NCBI GenBank assembly: GCA_030762175.1
Contig: CM060833.1
Span: 8,886,501-8,950,500, forward strand
Source: Metallyticus violacea
Taxonomy: Eukaryota > Arthropoda > Insecta > Mantodea > Metallyticidae
Direction: 5' to 3'
Length of the DNA: 64,000 nucleotides
Part shown: piece after piece, positions 59,017 through 64,000 of the stretch
How the letters are laid out: every line of letters starts with the position of its first letter
How positions within the stretch are numbered: position 1 is the first letter of the stretch
The notes under the pieces: generated by a model
Seen by the model: only the letters and a program-made list of their open reading frames with translations
Told to the model about the DNA's origin: nothing
Database searches by the model: none
Translations under genes and position numbers: made by a program

Positions 59017-60894
59017 TGCTGTTGTTAATGTACATTTTAACTACTGTGGTGTCACAGGTGGTAGACACTGATGATACATGGAATGAAATGATAAATTGAA
59101 TTGGAAATTTCTTTTTCGGGGGTTGAATAGAAAGATTACAACTTCATTATTCCACCTTTGTTTTTAATTTTTAATTTCCCTTATGTCCACGGTACTCTTT
59201 CCTTATTAACTGTTACTATTCTCATTTTAAGTTAAATTTCTATACACCTTACAAATGTTTATTTTCCTCTGCTAATTTCAATTCCCTCATTTTGTGCAAA
59301 ATGCTCAATCCCATCTATATATTCCATTATTCCCCACTGGGAATGACACACCAGAGCACAAATCTGCACTTGCAACTTCAAAATTATTGGAATTAAAGTA
59401 TGAAATAATTACTCATCCCTCTGCTCTCCAGTTTGGTTCCCTCAAACTACTTCCTGTTCCCTAACATGAAGAAATATCTATTGTCTCATAAAATGAAGAG
59501 TTTGTTGTCTAAACAAATGCATATTTTGCAAAGCAAGATATGGGTGGGATAAACAAATTACAAAATTAATGGAATAAATGTATAGATTTGAAAGGAAATT
59601 ATGTTGAGAAATAAAACTTTTTTTTTTCTTTATTTTTAGAGGGCCCCTATGGTCTTGTGGTAGCTTTTGCAACTAGTAATCCTGGGTCAAACAGTATCTT
59701 CTTTATTTTTGCATGTACTTATCAATCAAATAGCCTTTGTACTTTGTAAAAAGAATATTTTAATACTGTAGGCCTTGGGAACTATCAGTTTTTTACCTGA
59801 TTCCCCCTCCCATATGTGCATAAAATATACAAGCGTGCAACATACAAGCTTATTAGTGACATACATGTGTTGCTAAACTACATTTCAATTTATTACAAGC
59901 CAAAATTAAATATTATACAATATGTAATACTTGCATTTAATTTTCAGATTGTACAACAGTATTTAGATTTGCATAACTTGGAAGGCTACTAATCTGCACT
60001 AAGCTAAAAGAAATTAAGAATCTCATAAAACTGAAATGCCTCCTGATATTATAATGTGAATGAATGAATGAATGAATGAATGAATGAATGAATAGTGTTT
60101 AATGCCCGTTTTTGCTACAGAGGCACCACAGGCAATGGACACTGGTGATACATGAAATGAAATATTGGGAATGGATTTATTTTTAAGGAAGGAAATGTTC
60201 CAGGCCTAAGTTTAGCATTTGCCATTTATGAGGACTGAGGAAAACCTGGAAAAACCCTCAACCTCCCGCTCACGAGTCCGCGATTTAACGACCTCGGCCA
60301 CCCATGACAGTTTATAATGTGAAGGATATGATATAATTGTACATGATTTTCCATCTTGATTCAGTCCATTCTCATTGCATTAATGAAAGCAGAATTATTA
60401 ATAGTTGCATTATCAACACATTCCTCTAACTGGCCACCTCTCCAGTTCCCAACAATACGTCGCTGAACCGGTCCGCTGTTTGTATTCCTCCTCTCCTCTT
60501 GACCTCATACACATTTCTTATTAATGTGAGGCCATGAGCGGAATGCACTCTGTGAGTGCCAGTTTTCCAGCTCTGTTCTACTGTAATACAATGCCTACTC
60601 CATGTTTTCCTTCAGTAATGAAAATGCAGCAGAGAAATTCTGATTAAATGTAGAGTTCTTCAAAGAAATGGACAAAAAGCATATTAAAGCAGGAAATGAA
60701 ATTTTTTTTGTTACAAGAAGTTTAAAATAATGCTTCTGTATGTACTCTTTATATTTCAGGAAGAGCAGGCACGGAAGAAACAGGAGCTGCTTGAAAAGAA
60801 AGCAGAGTCCAAGGCACTTCTTGAACAAGAAATGAAATCCATTCAGGTTGCCCCTAAGCATGCGCCAACGAAAGTAACTCAAGCACAAATTCAG
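58680..60894 (+). CDS. CCDC124, first two coding exons (gene continues beyond the window)
   Basis: Joined 58,688-58,846 and 60,760-60,894 encode 98 aa in one frame, nearly half of the roughly 220 aa usual for CCDC124. The family (yeast relative Lso2) binds ribosomes and is associated with their inactive, hibernating state. Diagnostic features: the N-terminus 'MPKKFLGENSKATAARARKN', the lysine/glutamate-rich coiled coil (about 20-77), 'LEDEYWKEDDKHIIRKQQRK' (34-53), and 'KVTQAQIQ' at 91-98, just before the C-terminal domain. The rest of the C-terminal domain is not found in 60,895-64,000, so intron 2 exceeds 3.1 kb. Confidence 0.93.
58847..60055. other. CCDC124 intron 1
   Basis: Contains an (AAT)n microsatellite at about 58,966-59,016 and a SINE-B fragment at 59,040-59,130 (minus: 'gtggtgtcacaggtggtaga', 'cactgatgatacatgga'). 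A tRNA-like stretch lies at 59,640-59,695 ('tatggtcttgtggtagc', 'cctgggtcaaac'). No further exon is seen. Confidence 0.6.
58966..59016. repeat. (AAT)n microsatellite
   Basis: About 17 uninterrupted trinucleotide repeats in CCDC124 intron 1. Confidence 0.97.
60056..60312 (-). mobile_element. SINE-B with (GAAT)n tail in CCDC124 intron 1
   Basis: A tail of about nine GAAT repeats (60,056-60,092) precedes the minus-strand body ('aggcaccacaggcaatggac', 'tccaggcctaagtttagca', 'gaggaaaacctggaaaaacc') and the head ('ctcacgagtccgcgatttaa', 'gacctcggccac'). The tail composition matches the ATTC tail of the 18.7 kb copy. Confidence 0.88.
60760..60894 (+). CDS. CCDC124 coding exon 2
   Basis: Acceptor 'tctttatatttcag', donor GTAACA at 60,895; 135 nt, phase 0 on both sides. 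Encodes residues 54-98: 'EEQARKKQELLEKKAESKAL' continues the coiled coil and 'KHAPTKVTQAQIQ' leads to the C-terminal domain. Confidence 0.92.
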
Positions 60895-61371
60895 GTAACA
60901 TAATAGGAAGCTACTCTTTAAGGAAAAATACTTTGGCTAATAGATTCAGATTCAGATTTATTCACCATAAGAATCTGTACAAATTTTTGACTTTGTCAAT
61001 ATAGTAGGACTATATACATGTATAAAATATGAGCATAGATATGATAATACAACATACTGGCACATTCTGATTAGCTCAGAGTGTCGCCTATATTCTTGAA
61101 TAAAGATCATCTTCTCCATTTTGGCATCTTGGCTCCTGTGTACAGAAAACAGAACAGCACAATATCTCCATTGTAGTAGTGTATATATATTAAATTATAT
61201 TCTATTAGGCAGTTGGCACTTACATTTTCTAAGGTCATCTAGTCTTGTCATTACAGTATCTGGTAAATTCTTCAATCGTATAGAACTGTTTTGTAAGTAG
61301 GATTTTATTAAATATTGTACTTAAGAAGCTGTTGACAATGGAGTGGTTAATATAACCTAAACTTAGGTATT

Positions 61372-61517
61372 CATTTTTTTACTAAACTCCACTTACTTAC
61401 ATAAAAGTAAGACATGTTTCGGGAGAATCTCTGAAGTGAGCAACTGAAGATGGGAAAGATTCTCCTGAAACGCATCTTACTTTTACGTAAGCAAGTGGAG
61501 TTTAGTGTAAAAAAAGG
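61372..61517. mobile_element. Penelope-type foldback with hammerhead-like core, inside a LINE
   Basis: The arms 61,374-61,430 and 61,458-61,516 are imperfect reverse complements ('tactaaactccacttacttac' against 'gcaagtggagtttagtg'). The plus strand carries CTGAAGA (61,444-61,450), a short stem, and GAAAC (61,467-61,471) followed by 'gcatcttacttttacgtaag'. The left arm has the GAAAC complement ('gtttcgggag') but no complete CTGANGA. Overall design as at 38.5 kb, but shorter. Confidence 0.7.
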
Positions 61518-61775
61518 AATACGTAAGTTTAGGATTTTATTAATTTCAGTTTTTAATATTTTATTTGTTGCTGTGTTCCTTAGATAGTGGTAAGACATTG
61601 TACAATTGTAAACAATTGTATATGAAGGATCTCTCGTATAGTTTCATGCTATGCATATGTTGGTGAAGTTTAGTTTTGTTTTCCAGTATTATGTGAATGA
61701 ATCTCAGTATTGATTATAAAATCATCATAAGTAGTTCGCACAAAGTGTAGAATTTCTTTTATATAGACTCAGGGA

Positions 61776-62058
61776 TTGGATCCCCCCCCCCCCCCTATTG
61801 ATTCTTATTTATGGACGCTCTTTAACATCTTAGGTCATCAGCGTCCCATTCAACTCAGGGCATGAAACGGTCAGCAAATTTTGCTCAGAGGCCTCTCTTT
61901 CAGGCTTGAGGTTCTTTTTTATGCCGTAAATGTATGACACAGGACCCACGGCTTTACTTCCCTTCCGAAGGAAGCCATACTTAGGATTTTTAGGCCCAAA
62001 AAAATCCATTGATCCTGGCCGGGTTCGAACCTGCAATCTTGTGTTTAGGATGCAAGTG
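61776..62058 (-). mobile_element. SINE-A inserted in the intron 2 LINE
   Basis: C-run at the left (61,782-61,795), tail and body typical, head at the right ('ccgggttcgaacctgcaatc'). Target-site duplication tagac(t/a)caggga at 61,764-61,775 and 62,059-62,070. Removing it restores the LINE frame KDIKILAAPCVYIKEILHF. Confidence 0.93.
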
Positions 62059-62390
62059 TAGACACAGGGAGCTGCTAATATTTTTATATCCTTAAAATGC
62101 TACCTACAGCTTTCTTTTCTGGGGATGCCAATCATGGTTCTTATCGCTCTCTTTTAAAGCTTAAAGATGAGATGGCTATTTGCAGAGTTTCCCCATAATA
62201 TTACTCCATTGTACTGCACTATGGGAGTGGAAGTAAGCAAAATAGCAGCTTTTGAGTACATTTAGCTTACTCTCGTCCTCAATTGGTTGAGAACATAGCA
62301 AGCCTTACTTAGTTTTGTAGCTAATTTTTCAAAATGGTTGTCGCATGAGAGATTTGAGTCAATCCATAACCCAAAGTTAGTTAATATATA

Positions 62391-64000
62391 AAGATGATTC
62401 ATAAAATAAAGAACATTTAGCCATAAACATGTTTATTATTATAAGCTTGACCAATAAGCATGGAAGTGGTTTTTCTATAATACTAAGGTATATAGACATG
62501 AGGTCTCAGTGACTACTTTGCTTTAGTTAGTTAGATTTTAATATTGGAAAAAGTGACAGAAATAAATTATTATTTTATTTTAGTAACTTCACTTCTAAAT
62601 ACTTAATATATTTTTCATACAGACAATTTTAGAGAATGTTTTTGGTTTTACATTTCAATAAGTACACTGTAATTTATACAAAATAGAATATCAGTAAATT
62701 GCAGCACAATACTGCACTTGTATTTAATGGTCAGAATATGTTTCAAGGGTTCTCAGCTGCAGAACAACTTTTTAAGTACATTTTTGAAAGCAATCTGGTG
62801 GTACCAATTAGACAGAGGTTGTCTATTTGTGGAATTTCAAAATTCACAACTCTATCTTTGTTTTATAAAATAAAAATCCTCTCCTAAATTGCTTACTCAA
62901 AATGATTTTTCTGTCCAAAAATGTTGTTGCACATGCCACTGACACCACTGCTTCACCCAAGCTTGTATAATTGCCCAAGTGTTCCAAAAGAAGTAGAAGA
63001 CACCCTTGCTCCTCTAAAACCTTTGATCCTCCACGTTTTCCTCAAAATGTACACCATATTTATTTGTTGCATTACCAGCAAGGATGTCCTCATTTTTATT
63101 ATTTACCCCTTTAAGCTTCCCATTTGTGGTATGTGCCCTTTTCTGTCCAATTCTCTCTCTTGTTTATCACTCCGTAAGCCAAGTACCTGAAGTGTTTTGG
63201 AAGGAAACGGAGATGAACTTTGACATTGCTTTCATACAGCAACATATTAATGTCTAGACCCAGCTACTACCTTCCAATTTATTCACAAATCTGCTTTGAG
63301 CCACCCTAGTTGCACAAAGGACTATATAAGACCCCAGAAATGGTCTCGTGGGGCCACAACACAACAGAGTACGTAAGACTGTATGTGTCAGGCTGGCTAG
63401 GGAGGTTTCTTGTCACTTTGATACTTAAATATCACATCCTGAAATCTCTCCTTGGAATTTAGAAAGTTCTCAGTGAAGTTTCTAATTTGCCTTACTATTT
63501 GTTTTGTAATCTCTTCCATCACTCTTCTGTAAATAAACTCTTACTAGAAAGAAGTCAATGTTGTGTTTCAACACTTAAGTGACCAACCTATCCATACATG
63601 TGTCACAACTGCTGACATCCATTTGTTTATATTTAATGTTCCTAAAGGGCTTTTTGAACAAGTTTCCAAATTCCTTTTAGATCTGTCAATATATATTTGT
63701 GACAATCCTGACAGCTGATTTGGAAAAGTTCTGGCTTTTTACTAGATGAAATTGTATCTATAGTTCCATATTATTTTTAAGTATTTTATTATGTTATGAA
63801 ATTTACTTTGTAAGGCCAAATTAAATTTTATTTTTTAAAAAGTTAATTTAAATAAAGTTGTAAATAAATTTTGCAAATGCTATATTTTTTTTTTTTTAAT
63901 GCAAATGTGCTAGTGTCTTAATCATTTTTAATTTTCTGTATTTATTAATCCTTTTATCCATTGGTGAGTGACGGAAACCATTGTTATGAGATTGGTCCTG
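62391..64000. other. CCDC124 intron 2, remainder; no exon found
   Basis: No CCDC124 exon is recognised. Around 63,323 there is a TATATAA, and AATAAA at 63,532-63,537 is followed by 'gtttcaaca', a promoter/polyadenylation spacing that could belong to a solo LTR; no duplicate or terminal repeat supports it. The rest is AT-rich. Confidence 0.4.

Larger units (their letters stand above)
60945..62390 (-). mobile_element. LINE copy in CCDC124 intron 2, split by a SINE and a foldback
   Basis: Minus strand from 62,380 downward: 'GLWIDSNLSCDNHFEKLATK', 'LSKACYVLNQLRTRV', 'VILWGNSANSHLIFKL', 'KRAIRTMIGIPRKESCR'. SINE-A interrupts at 61,776-62,058. It continues with 'YIKEILHFVRTTYDDFIINT' and 'EIHSHNTGKQN', and the frame-shifted 'YNVLPLSKEHSNKI'. 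Then comes the foldback at about 61,372-61,517 and a C-terminal 'NKILLTKQFYTIEEFTRY'. The 3' end is a (tctgaa)n tail at 60,945-60,960. Same broad family as the other LINE relics and less decayed. Confidence 0.85.

Noticed and set aside
60595..60888. 97-codon minus-strand open frame
   Set aside because: Antisense shadow of CCDC124 exon 2.

Overview
This is eukaryotic, AT-rich DNA, most probably from an arthropod with a large, repeat-laden genome. Two conserved intron-containing genes lie in it, both on the + strand, in a background of transposon relics and tandem repeats. The evidence for a eukaryote is GT-AG introns of about 0.8 to 5.4 kb, tRNA-derived SINEs with target-site duplications, mariner and hAT elements, non-LTR retrotransposons and Penelope-like elements. 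The species cannot be read from the sequence.

Genes: (1) a complete four-coding-exon REEP5/DP1/HVA22-family gene (ER-shaping membrane protein, 179 aa) from 33,339 to 43,610; (2) the first two coding exons of CCDC124 (ribosome-associated coiled-coil protein) from 58,680 to 60,894, whose remaining exons lie beyond the window. No functional link between them is visible.

Layout: 1.4-9.75 kb is one very long satellite of about 80-bp units with higher-order structure and no open frame. 10.1-10.76 kb is an unexplained GC-rich island. 10.9-16.6 kb holds short degenerate repeats, microsatellites, a mariner relic, a possible MITE and a LINE relic. 21.49-22.92 kb is a clean 38-bp minisatellite. 24-26.7 kb contains larger degenerate tandem duplications. 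27.8-32.5 kb is rich in SINEs and holds a perfect 43-bp inverted repeat. 33.3-43.6 kb is the REEP5 gene, its introns packed with SINE, hAT, mariner and Penelope-like fragments. 45-57.7 kb is a transposon graveyard with a nested insertion: a LINE split by a mariner with intact ends and by a SINE. 58.7-64 kb is the start of CCDC124, with a LINE in intron 2 that is itself split by a SINE and a Penelope-type foldback.

The most interesting system is a family of Penelope-like element (PLE) fragments. Several carry hammerhead-ribozyme-like cores (CTGANGA - stem - GAAAC), and at four of the loci the fragments sit as divergent inverted pairs. One of these ends about 20 bp from the splice acceptor of REEP5 exon 2. 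Three tRNA-derived SINE families (called SINE-A, -B and -C here) are reconstructed from multiple copies; many SINE-A copies have readable target-site duplications.
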